Positions 27,104 to 35,804 of a stretch of DNA of 64,000 bases are shown piece by piece. The notes under the pieces are model-generated. The model was not told the origin of the DNA, ran no database searches, and was given only the letters and a program-made list of their open reading frames with translations. The stretch covers positions 20,256 through 84,255 of the forward strand of contig CALHOU010000018.1 of the NCBI GenBank assembly GCA_938035945.1. The letters run 5' to 3'. Every line of letters starts with the position of its first letter. Positions within the stretch are counted from its first letter, which is position 1. Origin of the DNA: an uncultured Granulosicoccaceae bacterium. GTDB lineage: Bacteria; Pseudomonadota; Gammaproteobacteria; Granulosicoccales; Granulosicoccaceae. The position numbers were made by a program, and so were the translations under genes.

Positions 27104-27667
27104 TTACGCAGCAGCCCGATTACTCGATCGCGATAACACACTGTTTGGCCGAGCGGTATACAAAGCACCGGTGATTAAGCCAGCCAGTACAACTTTTACG
27201 ATATCCCCGGGTATGAAAGGCAGCACACCCAAGCTAGCCTGAATCAATGACTTTTCCAACATGAACGCCATACCCACGATACCGAAAGCGTATAGCAACA
27301 CAATACATCCGATAAAAGCTGCAATCATTGAAATGATTGAAATGGAAAACGTTCGTAGTTTTTCAACAATTAAACCCGTTATAAAGGCGGCTACTGGCCA
27401 ACCGATTAGAAATCCGATTGACGGCTGGCTTAAAACATGAAGCCCACCTCGCCCACCGGCAAGCAGTGGTAGACCCAGCAGTACGAGCGCCAGGAATAAC
27501 AACACGGCGAGCGCACCGCGCTTAGAACCCAGAACGGTACCGCAGAGCATGACACCCAAAGTTTGTGCTGTAATCGGCACGCCAAAACTCAACTGGATTG
27601 GTGGGATAAAACCAAGTGCTGCGATTAGAGCTGCGAATAACGCGATAAATACAATGTTACGTTCCAT
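27104..27667 (-). CDS. bioY: Biotin ECF transporter substrate-binding component BioY
   Basis: The membrane S component that binds biotin. The 187-residue protein has about six hydrophobic helices and BioY signatures: SFGVPITAQTLGVMLCGTVLGSKRGA, LLLGLPLLAGGRGGLHVLSQPSIGFLIGWP and the C-terminal LPFIPGDIVKVVLAG. It is followed by a nitroreductase and preceded 14 bp upstream by the T component. I saw no BirA-like inverted repeat (TTGTAAACC type) before it. Uptake would serve AccB at 20 kb; no biotin synthesis genes are in the window. Confidence 0.95.
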   Translation of the reverse strand: MERNIVFIALFAALIAALGFIPPIQLSFGVPITAQTLGVMLCGTVLGSKRGALAVLLFLALVLLGLPLLAGGRGGLHVLSQPSIGFLIGWPVAAFITGLIVEKLRTFSISIISMIAAFIGCIVLLYAFGIVGMAFMLEKSLIQASLGVLPFIPGDIVKVVLAGLITGALYTARPNSVLSRSSNRAAA

Positions 27668-27681
27668 AAAATATCCGGAGA

Positions 27682-28296
27682 TTAGCTATTCTTAAATTCA
27701 GTGGTGCCACCGCGCGCCTTTAAAGCCTGTGCCACTTGCTCTGCATCGTCTATCGCGGCAAGGCTTATTGGGAACACGATTCGCCAACCCGGTCGCTTTG
27801 CCGATCGCATGCGCCATGAATTCGATAGCAACGTGCTTTTACTAATTAGTACCGGTGTAAATCGGATGACCAATGCAATGGCCAGCTCAACCGGCCGGGT
27901 ATTGATGTTCAAAGCCCGTAGCGGTAATAAGGCGCTATGCAACATCGCCAGTAGATCACTTAAGCGGCTGGTCATGGTCATCAGATTAGACAAAGCAACA
28001 ATACTTATCAACCGTAGCGCAATACCAAGGCCTTGTGCCGGCGTTCCGGTCAATGCATGCAGTAAAATTATGAACAACACTATCAACCACAAAAATTTAA
28101 TACGTAAAAATCCAGCTTGCATAAATGGCATGCCACCCATGCTGTAAAGTGCCACCACACAAATCAATGCTGCCATCTGTACCCACAAGTCATCAAATAC
28201 AAACAACAGCAGCGAACACAGACACACAGCAATAAATTTAAAGACAACCGGAACCCTGTGCCATGGCGTAAGGACAGGGGATTCAAACGAGAGCAT
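27682..28296 (-). CDS. bioN: ECF transporter transmembrane component (BioN)
   Basis: A 204-residue membrane protein from ATG 28296, preceded by GGGAG and overlapping the end of the ATPase gene by 14 bp. It has several hydrophobic helices (FKFIAVCLCSLLLFVF, FLWLIVLFIILLHAL) and the EcfT coupling-helix signature near the C-terminus (SNSWRMRSAKRPGWR, an A-R-x-x-R-like pattern). It links the S component BioY to the ATPase. BioN rather than general EcfT is inferred from the three-gene BioMNY set. Confidence 0.9.
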   Translation of the reverse strand: MLSFESPVLTPWHRVPVVFKFIAVCLCSLLLFVFDDLWVQMAALICVVALYSMGGMPFMQAGFLRIKFLWLIVLFIILLHALTGTPAQGLGIALRLISIVALSNLMTMTSRLSDLLAMLHSALLPLRALNINTRPVELAIALVIRFTPVLISKSTLLSNSWRMRSAKRPGWRIVFPISLAAIDDAEQVAQALKARGGTTEFKNS

Positions 28297-28987
28297 CGCT
28301 ACTCCCAATGGCACGCATGCGTTTCGTAAATTCGGGCAACACGATTCTTGGCGAATCATCGGCTACGATTTCACCTGACTCCAACCACAACACGCGATCA
28401 AAATCCTCGAAAGTACCTGGCTCATGACTAATATGAATGATCATTGCGTCGATCACACGCAAGTGCTCACTCAGTTGCATGGTGGTAGGAATATCCAACC
28501 CGGCATAGGGCTCATCTAGCACGACTAGCCTAGGCTCCATTAATAACACCGCCATTAAACAAACTAAATGTCGCTGCCCTTGCGATAACACGCTAACTGA
28601 TCTAGTCGCCCAGTGTTTTGCACCAAACTGTTCTAAAGCGGCCATCACTTTAGCTTTTGCGTTTGCCCGGCTAACGCCAAGCTGCAGCAAACCAAACGCG
28701 AGCTCTTCTTCGACCGTTGGAAAAATAATTTGATGATCAGGGTTTTGAAAGAGCATACCCACAGTTTGAATCGCATAGCGTCTATCTTCAAATACATTAA
28801 AGCCATCGATGCGAACCGTACCTGCGGTGGGTGCAATAAGGCCACATAACATCCGCGCCAAAGTAGATTTACCCGAACCGTTGCGACCAACAATTCCAAT
28901 GCGATGTTCATCCGCTGTGAAGTTTAAGTTCTTTAGTATCTGAACATCACCTTCCCAAAAACTAGCAGCGCGGAACTCGACAATCAT
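28283..28987 (-). CDS. bioM: ECF transporter ATP-binding component (BioM)
   Basis: A 234-residue ATPase from ATG 28987, overlapping the TauE gene stop by one base (TGATG). Motifs: Walker A GRNGSGKSTLAR, Q-loop FQNPDHQIIFPTVEEEL (typical of ECF ATPases), signature LSQGQRHLVCLMAVLL (LSQGQ as in BioM), Walker B LVVLDEPYAGLD and the H-loop IIHISHEP. It energises BioN-BioY. Operon order tag-tauE-bioM-bioN-bioY-nitroreductase, all tightly spaced. Confidence 0.93.
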   Translation of the reverse strand: MIVEFRAASFWEGDVQILKNLNFTADEHRIGIVGRNGSGKSTLARMLCGLIAPTAGTVRIDGFNVFEDRRYAIQTVGMLFQNPDHQIIFPTVEEELAFGLLQLGVSRANAKAKVMAALEQFGAKHWATRSVSVLSQGQRHLVCLMAVLLMEPRLVVLDEPYAGLDIPTTMQLSEHLRVIDAMIIHISHEPGTFEDFDRVLWLESGEIVADDSPRIVLPEFTKRMRAIGSSDALV

Positions 28988-29754
28988 CAGCCCGTCCACT
29001 TGGCCAACAAACTGAACAAACCCAGCAAGGATACAGCCACCAAGCCGATGCCAATAATGCGTTCGAATTGAGCTTTATTCCCACCCGCTATGCGTTGATG
29101 TACTTTTAAACCAAGGTAGTGCCCCAATGCAGCCAAAGGAAATGTAAGCAAAGCTAACCGCCACTGCAAATTCACATCGGCTGCCACAAATGTACTGATC
29201 TTTAAAATCACCAGCACTATCCACAGAACAAAAAACGTATCGCGCAGTTTTTCTCTGTGCAAGTAGCGCCCACCCACGGCCACTATCAATGGCGCGCCAA
29301 TAAGCGATACACCACTCACATAACCGCCAAAGCTCATAAAAATAAAGTCGGTTAGCTTACTGTTACTCGAAAATACATAATTCATGACGTAACCAATGCC
29401 GTAAACCAAGGTACTGAAGTACACCATGGCACTGAGTAATTCGCCAGGTAGTTTCAACAAACCAACTAAACCTATCGCAAAGGGTAGCGCTAAAGCGATA
29501 AGTATCTTTGCAAGAAAACCCCAGTCAACATTCCCCATGCGCGTAGCCACGGTAAGCAAGGAAAAGAAAAGCAATTGAAAACAGATGGCGGGTAAAAAAA
29601 TGAGCGGATCGTTTACAAACATTAGCAGCAAAGGCAATGACAGAGCTGCACCGCCAAAACCTAAACCAGATCGCACAAATCCACTCCATACGAAACACGC
29701 TCCGATGAGCAGCATTTGCCAAAGTGGCAAAGTGTCTAGAATTGAGTTGGTCAT
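28987..29754 (-). CDS. TauE/SafE (YfcA-like) family membrane permease
   Basis: A 255-residue protein with about eight hydrophobic helices and the two half-repeats of the TauE/SafE family (FVWSGFVRSGLGFGGAALSLPLLL near 17-40; FGGYVSGVSLIGAPLIVAVGGRYL in the second half). Relatives export sulfite, sulfoacetate or other organic anions; the substrate here is unknown. It starts 5 bp after tag and its stop overlaps the bioM start, so it belongs to the biotin-transporter transcript. Whether it has a biotin- or sulfur-related role is speculation. Confidence 0.9.
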   Translation of the reverse strand: MTNSILDTLPLWQMLLIGACFVWSGFVRSGLGFGGAALSLPLLLMFVNDPLIFLPAICFQLLFFSLLTVATRMGNVDWGFLAKILIALALPFAIGLVGLLKLPGELLSAMVYFSTLVYGIGYVMNYVFSSNSKLTDFIFMSFGGYVSGVSLIGAPLIVAVGGRYLHREKLRDTFFVLWIVLVILKISTFVAADVNLQWRLALLTFPLAALGHYLGLKVHQRIAGGNKAQFERIIGIGLVAVSLLGLFSLLAKWTG

Positions 29755-29759
29755 GAGAA

Positions 29760-30377
29760 TTACTTCGGCCAGTGACTAGGCCGCTTAGTCTTGTTTGCAG
29801 CGTTTGCACAAACTTTATAGTGTGGGCATGAAGTCATGTGGTCGTTAACCATACCGCAGGCCTGCATGAACGCATAACAGGTTGTAGGACCTACAAACTT
29901 AAAGCCTTTTTTCTTTAAAGCTTTACTCATAGCGATCGATAGTTCAGTGCTAGCTTTAACTGTCGCCATGCTCTTGTGTTTATTTTGAATAGGCTTGAAA
30001 TCAACAAACGACCAAAGCAAGTCAACAAAAGATTCGCCCTGCTTTTCCATGGCCACAACCACTTTCGCATTATTTACAAAGGCTTCAATCTTTTGTCGAT
30101 GACGAACAATACCGGCATCGAGCACCAGTTTTTCGATTTTGGCTTCTTTGAAGCGCGCAACTTTCACGTAATCGAAGTTGGCGAACAGGCGGCGGTAGTT
30201 TTCGCGCTTGTTTAAAATTGTTATCCAACTCAGTCCAGCCTGAGCGCCTTCAAGGTTCAACATCTCGAACAGGGTATGTGCGTCATAGCACGGCATTCCC
30301 CATTCTTGGTCGTGGTAGTCAATATAGAGCTCGCTACTCAGACACCAGCTGCAGCGTTTTTCTTTAGAATTTGCCAT
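29760..30377 (-). CDS. tag: DNA-3-methyladenine glycosylase I
   Basis: Excises 3-methyladenine from DNA. The 205-residue protein closely follows E. coli Tag: RCSWC near the start (zinc cysteine), YHDQEWGMP with the zinc histidine, LEGAQAGLSWITILNKRENYR, DAGIVRHRQKIEA, GFKFVGPTTCYAFMQACGMVNDHMTSC with the remaining zinc ligands. The ATG at 30377 is preferred over a start five codons upstream. First gene of the tag-tauE-bioMNY run; preceded by a 50-bp gap from the GGDEF-EAL gene. Confidence 0.96.
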   Translation of the reverse strand: MANSKEKRCSWCLSSELYIDYHDQEWGMPCYDAHTLFEMLNLEGAQAGLSWITILNKRENYRRLFANFDYVKVARFKEAKIEKLVLDAGIVRHRQKIEAFVNNAKVVVAMEKQGESFVDLLWSFVDFKPIQNKHKSMATVKASTELSIAMSKALKKKGFKFVGPTTCYAFMQACGMVNDHMTSCPHYKVCANAANKTKRPSHWPK

Positions 30378-30427
30378 GCCGCAATTGTGCACGACTTAAG
30401 GACAGTTTTGGGAGTAAAACGAAGGGT

Positions 30428-32569
30428 TTAGGTGCCGAATTTCAGTACGGAGACCTTGTCATCGCCGTTGTCAGCTTTGTCGACGTTGTCGGCGTTAGGT
30501 GTGTACATGCCATGTGGCCATTTTCGCAACCAGGCCAAGTAAACAGCGACCGGCATAGGTCGGCTAATGAAATAACCTTGCGCGATATCACAGCCTTGTG
30601 TGGACAGGAACTTTAATTGATCTTCATCTTCTACGCCCTCGGCAACCACCTTCATGTTGAAGTGCTTGCCCAAACCAAGTACCGCTTCAACAATGGCCAC
30701 ATCATCACTGTCGCTCGAAATATCGGTAATGAACGCGCGGTCAATCTTAAGCGTGTGTACTGGGAATCGTTTTAAATAAGCCAATGACGAATACCCGGTA
30801 CCAAAATCATCAATCGCCAAGCCCAAGCCAAAACGACTTAGCTCATGCAACGAATTTATAACCTCTTCCGGGTCGTGCATAACCGCGCTTTCTGTAATTT
30901 CGAGTTCTAGAAATTTAGGCGGTAACATGGTGTCTTTAAGTGCCTTGCTCACCATAGGCAATAAATTTCCATCGGTGAACTGAACGGTAGATATATTCAC
31001 CGCAATATTAAGATTGGAAAATCCCAGTTGCTGTAATTTTCTGGTTTCCCGACAGGCTGTTCGTAATATCCATTCACCCAGCTCAATGATCATACCGGCC
31101 TCTTCAGCTACGGGCACAAACACTTCTGGTGAAATAAATCCGTCAGTGGGGTGCTTCCATCTAACCAATGCCTCAGCACCGGTTACCTGGCGAGTCTGTA
31201 TATCAATTTTGGGCTGGTAGTAAACTTCAAATTGATTCTCTTGCAGGGCAAGCTTTAGATCTTGTTCCAACCGGATACGCGCCGTTAATCGGCTACGCAT
31301 CTTTTCGTTAAAGAGCTGGTATTGATTTTTGCCGTTACTTTTCGCTTCTTGCAAGGCAACCGCTGCATTATTCACGATTTCCTCGCCCATCATCTCCTCA
31401 TCCTGATCGCCGTGGACATCTTTTGGGAAACAGGAAATACCAACCGATACCGCAGCCTTGAGCGTAAAGCCACGATATTCGTATGGAGCAGTTGCTATAT
31501 TCATCACGCGGCGAGCAATCTCTTCGGCAGCCGTACGGTCTTGAATGTTACGTTGAATGACCACGAACTCATCACCATCGAGCCGCGCCACCATATCGAT
31601 ATCGTGCATCATTGACTGTAAACGGTTACCGATTTCAGCAACCATCTTGTCACCCACTAAATGCCCGTATTGGTCGTTGAAGAACTTGAAGTTATCGAGA
31701 TCGACCAAGAACACGACAAAGGGCTCGTCGTTCTCAACCGCAGTAGCCACAGTACGTTTGAGTTTATCTTCAAACATCAAGCGATTTGGCAAATGTGTCA
31801 AAGGGTCATGGTGAGCGGCGAATTCTAAATACTGCTGCTTAACCTTTACTTGTCGAGCGGCGCGTTGTTGCGCTTCGATCAGGTTGTTGTATTCTTCTGC
31901 CAAACCGTTTAAATCTTCGGTTTCGGCATATTCTATTTTATCCGGTACGCGTCCTTGGCTGTTCTCGCGACTGTCGCGTAGTTTGTCTGTCAACTGTGCT
32001 ACGGGTGTAATGTAAGATCGATTTGTGCCCCATAGTGTCACTAAAGCCGCAACCACACTAATCAGTAACGAAGCCAAAACCAAGGTAATAGTGAATTCCA
32101 TCGAGCTTTGGTAAATAGGTGCGGTATTAATGCGTGCTGCGGCTAGCACCCGACCCTTATCGCTTTGTAAAAACCAAAGAACATCGATTGAACCACTTCG
32201 GTTTGAACCGCTGTTGTTTGAATTTTGCGTCAGGTCTTCAAATTCTGGTAACTCACCTTGCGTTATTACTGGATTTCCAGCGGCATCTGTGACCACTAGT
32301 CCGACCAGAGCGGAGTTGATTAATCCTTGCGGATTGAGGAAAGTTTCGGGAGGGCTGTGTTGGATTATGCTTTGTAGGGAACTGCGTTCTTGCTCAATCT
32401 GAGCATCGACGGCTTGATGATACTTTACCCACATTAAAGGCAGTAGCAGGAGTAGCTGAGCTGTAAAAACCGAGCACAGCACGACGACCGCCAGCTTTCG
32501 TGCTGGTCGCGAACTTGATAGCTTTTCAAGTACGTGTCTTATCATCAAAAAGTTGCTGTCATATCCCAT
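30428..32569 (-). CDS. Membrane GGDEF-EAL cyclic-di-GMP protein with HAMP-like region
   Basis: From ATG 32569 the protein has 713 residues; ATG 32545 is an equal candidate and no ribosome site decides. Two membrane helices flank a periplasmic sensor (~residues 20-190), then a HAMP-like linker. The GGDEF domain has DLDNFKFFNDQYGH and a motif reading LDGDEF instead of GGDEF. The EAL domain keeps its catalytic residues: EALVRWKHP, ELEITESAVM, IDDFGTGYSS, KIDRAFI, AEGVED and QGYFISRP. The phosphodiesterase half is probably active; the cyclase half may be. Sits between groEL and tag on the same strand, separated by the groEL terminator. Confidence 0.93.
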   Translation of the reverse strand: MGYDSNFLMIRHVLEKLSSSRPARKLAVVVLCSVFTAQLLLLLPLMWVKYHQAVDAQIEQERSSLQSIIQHSPPETFLNPQGLINSALVGLVVTDAAGNPVITQGELPEFEDLTQNSNNSGSNRSGSIDVLWFLQSDKGRVLAAARINTAPIYQSSMEFTITLVLASLLISVVAALVTLWGTNRSYITPVAQLTDKLRDSRENSQGRVPDKIEYAETEDLNGLAEEYNNLIEAQQRAARQVKVKQQYLEFAAHHDPLTHLPNRLMFEDKLKRTVATAVENDEPFVVFLVDLDNFKFFNDQYGHLVGDKMVAEIGNRLQSMMHDIDMVARLDGDEFVVIQRNIQDRTAAEEIARRVMNIATAPYEYRGFTLKAAVSVGISCFPKDVHGDQDEEMMGEEIVNNAAVALQEAKSNGKNQYQLFNEKMRSRLTARIRLEQDLKLALQENQFEVYYQPKIDIQTRQVTGAEALVRWKHPTDGFISPEVFVPVAEEAGMIIELGEWILRTACRETRKLQQLGFSNLNIAVNISTVQFTDGNLLPMVSKALKDTMLPPKFLELEITESAVMHDPEEVINSLHELSRFGLGLAIDDFGTGYSSLAYLKRFPVHTLKIDRAFITDISSDSDDVAIVEAVLGLGKHFNMKVVAEGVEDEDQLKFLSTQGCDIAQGYFISRPMPVAVYLAWLRKWPHGMYTPNADNVDKADNGDDKVSVLKFGT

Positions 32570-32845
32570 CAGCCGAGCAAAATTCGACCAATTGGTAAAC
32601 CTGTGGACAAATACATTAACCCCCCGTGCACAGGGCATTAATGTCCGTGTTAGAACTAGCGGCACGTTAGTCGGTGCCTGAACCCCCGCCACTACGGCCT
32701 AACAGCGATTTACCGTGCAAGAATGGGAGCAATAATTGATTAAAACGGGTGAGACGACGTTATCAGCTGAAATTTTATAATTTGACGGGCTAAAGCAGCG
32801 GTAAAAACGTGCATAGCGCACAGTTTTTGACCCAAGAATCTGGGC
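32570..32845. other. Non-coding interval between GGDEF-EAL gene and groEL
   Basis: With the terminator region this gap is about 336 bp. I see no credible gene. It holds a 7-bp inverted repeat (ACATTAA at 32614-32620, TTAATGT at 32639-32645) that could be an operator for the GGDEF-EAL gene, and a small CCCA/TGGG hairpin near 32831-32844. Neither is strong enough to name. Confidence 0.5.
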
Positions 32846-32878
32846 AAAAAAAACCCCCGCCAACTGGCGAGGGTTTTT
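32846..32878 (-). terminator. Rho-independent terminator of groES-groEL
   Basis: Downstream of groEL, the minus strand carries a GC-rich hairpin (arms CCCTCGCCA and TGGCGGGGG with one mismatch) followed by eight T residues. The plus strand also ends in five T residues after the stem, so it may work in both directions. Confidence 0.92.
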
Positions 32879-32905
32879 AGGTATTGCAGGTTTATGTGCG
32901 GTAGA

Positions 32906-34582
<1,677 letters not shown>

Positions 34583-34631
34583 TCATTTGGCAGATCGCCA
34601 GTGTTGGCATCTGCGCGAAAATTGGGGAAAC

Positions 34632-34922
34632 TTAGCCTTCGAAAATGCCCATGATGTCGTCTTCACGCATCACTAGCAGCTCTTCACCGTCGATCTTGAT
34701 CTCAGTACCTGAGTACTTGCCAAAAAGCACTTGATCGCCGGCTTTGACGTCCAATGGACGAACATCACCATTTTCAGCAATCTTGCCTTTTCCAACTGAA
34801 ATCACTTCGCCTCGAACAGGCTTTTCAGTAGCGGAATCAGGGATCACAATGCCGCCGGCACTGGTGCGTTCCTCTTCCATACGCTTGATGACCACGCGGT
34901 CATGCAAAGGACGAATATTCAT
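34632..34922 (-). CDS. groES: Co-chaperonin GroES
   Basis: The 96-residue lid of the chaperonin ring. Full-length match in pattern: [29 protein letters not shown], the mobile loop, [32 protein letters not shown]. First gene of groES-groEL, preceded by a sigma-70-like promoter and a perfect CIRCE operator, and downstream of fxsA as in E. coli. Confidence 0.99.
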   Translation of the reverse strand: MNIRPLHDRVVIKRMEEERTSAGGIVIPDSATEKPVRGEVISVGKGKIAENGDVRPLDVKAGDQVLFGKYSGTEIKIDGEELLVMREDDIMGIFEG

Positions 34923-34972
34923 ATGTTCAAACTCCAGAACGGGTTGTTAAATTGGGGTCGCGATGAGTTTTA

Positions 34973-34999
34973 TTAGCACTCACCATCAGCGAGTGCTAA
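34973..34999 (-). promoter_or_regulatory. CIRCE operator (HrcA binding site)
   Basis: Inverted repeat with arms TTAGCACTC (34973-34981) and GAGTGCTAA (34991-34999) separated by nine bases: an exact match to the CIRCE consensus. It lies ~50 bp before groES and just downstream of the predicted -10 box, where HrcA would block transcription. hrcA itself is not in the window. Confidence 0.97.
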
Positions 35000-35026
35000 T
35001 TCTAATGATGGTGAGAACTAAATCAA
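34999..35026 (-). promoter_or_regulatory. Predicted sigma-70 promoter of groES-groEL
   Basis: On the minus strand, a -35 box TTGATT (35026-35021) and a -10 box TAGAAT (35004-34999) are 16 bp apart and directly abut the CIRCE operator. I saw no convincing heat-shock sigma-32 promoter in the same gap. Prediction by eye. Confidence 0.7.
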
Positions 35027-35057
35027 GGGGGGAAAGCAAAAAAGGTGATGTGATCAG

Positions 35058-35591
35058 CTAATCTAGGTGCCGGTAATCGCCCTCAATGACATTCGGGTCG
35101 CCACCAGGCTCGTTTTTAGACCGTTTTTGCTCTTGCGGCTGCGCACCGGGCGTGCCGCCTGGCTCTGAAGTCGGCCCACCAGTTGGACGACCGCCAGCCT
35201 GATTAACCGAACTGGAGCCGCCAACGACGACATTCATATTGGACATAGCACCCGATGCGAGTTTATTCGCCAGAAACTGTCGGCTTATTGGCACCAAGGT
35301 ACAAAATCCAAAGAAATCGGTGATGAATCCGGGAGTTAACAGCAAAACGCCACCAATCAACAGCAGCACGCCCTCCAGCATTTGCTGAGCCGGCATCTCA
35401 CCACTGCGCATACGTTGCTGGGCCTTAGCCAAGGTTGCAACGCCCTGCTGGCGCAACATGTAAGTGCCTATAATCGCGGTTAAAATCACGATTCCGATGG
35501 TCGTCCAGCCGCCAATCGCACCGCCCACCTGTATTAACACGGCGATTTCCATAATCGGCACGATGATAAAGAGTAGAAAAAGGTAGGGCAT
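35058..35591 (-). CDS. fxsA: FxsA family membrane protein
   Basis: A 177-residue inner-membrane protein. The N-terminal FxsA domain is clear: LFLLFIIVPIMEIAVLIQVGGAIGGW, ILTAIIGTYMLRQQG and GGVLLLTPGFITDFFGF. The last ~60 residues are a hydrophilic Gly/Pro-rich tail. In E. coli overproduction of FxsA relieves phage T7 exclusion by the F plasmid; its normal role is unclear. The fxsA-groES-groEL order is the same as in E. coli. CIRCE and the gro promoter lie after it. Confidence 0.93.
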   Translation of the reverse strand: MPYLFLLFIIVPIMEIAVLIQVGGAIGGWTTIGIVILTAIIGTYMLRQQGVATLAKAQQRMRSGEMPAQQMLEGVLLLIGGVLLLTPGFITDFFGFCTLVPISRQFLANKLASGAMSNMNVVVGGSSSVNQAGGRPTGGPTSEPGGTPGAQPQEQKRSKNEPGGDPNVIEGDYRHLD

Positions 35592-35804
35592 TTTGGGCTC
35601 CGCAACACACTCGTTCCTATGAACCTATCGGTTACTTGCCGCTCTTACAAGGGCTTAGGAAGAAAATCAATTAAGCCGCTGGCAATATTTGAGCTGCCTG
35701 AGACGTTTAGACGGTTGATGCTGGTACAGAACATGTAGCAGCAACGCCGAGCTACAGTATTATATTGGCAAAAGCCAAACTGGAACCACTTGAGGATATT
35801 TTCT

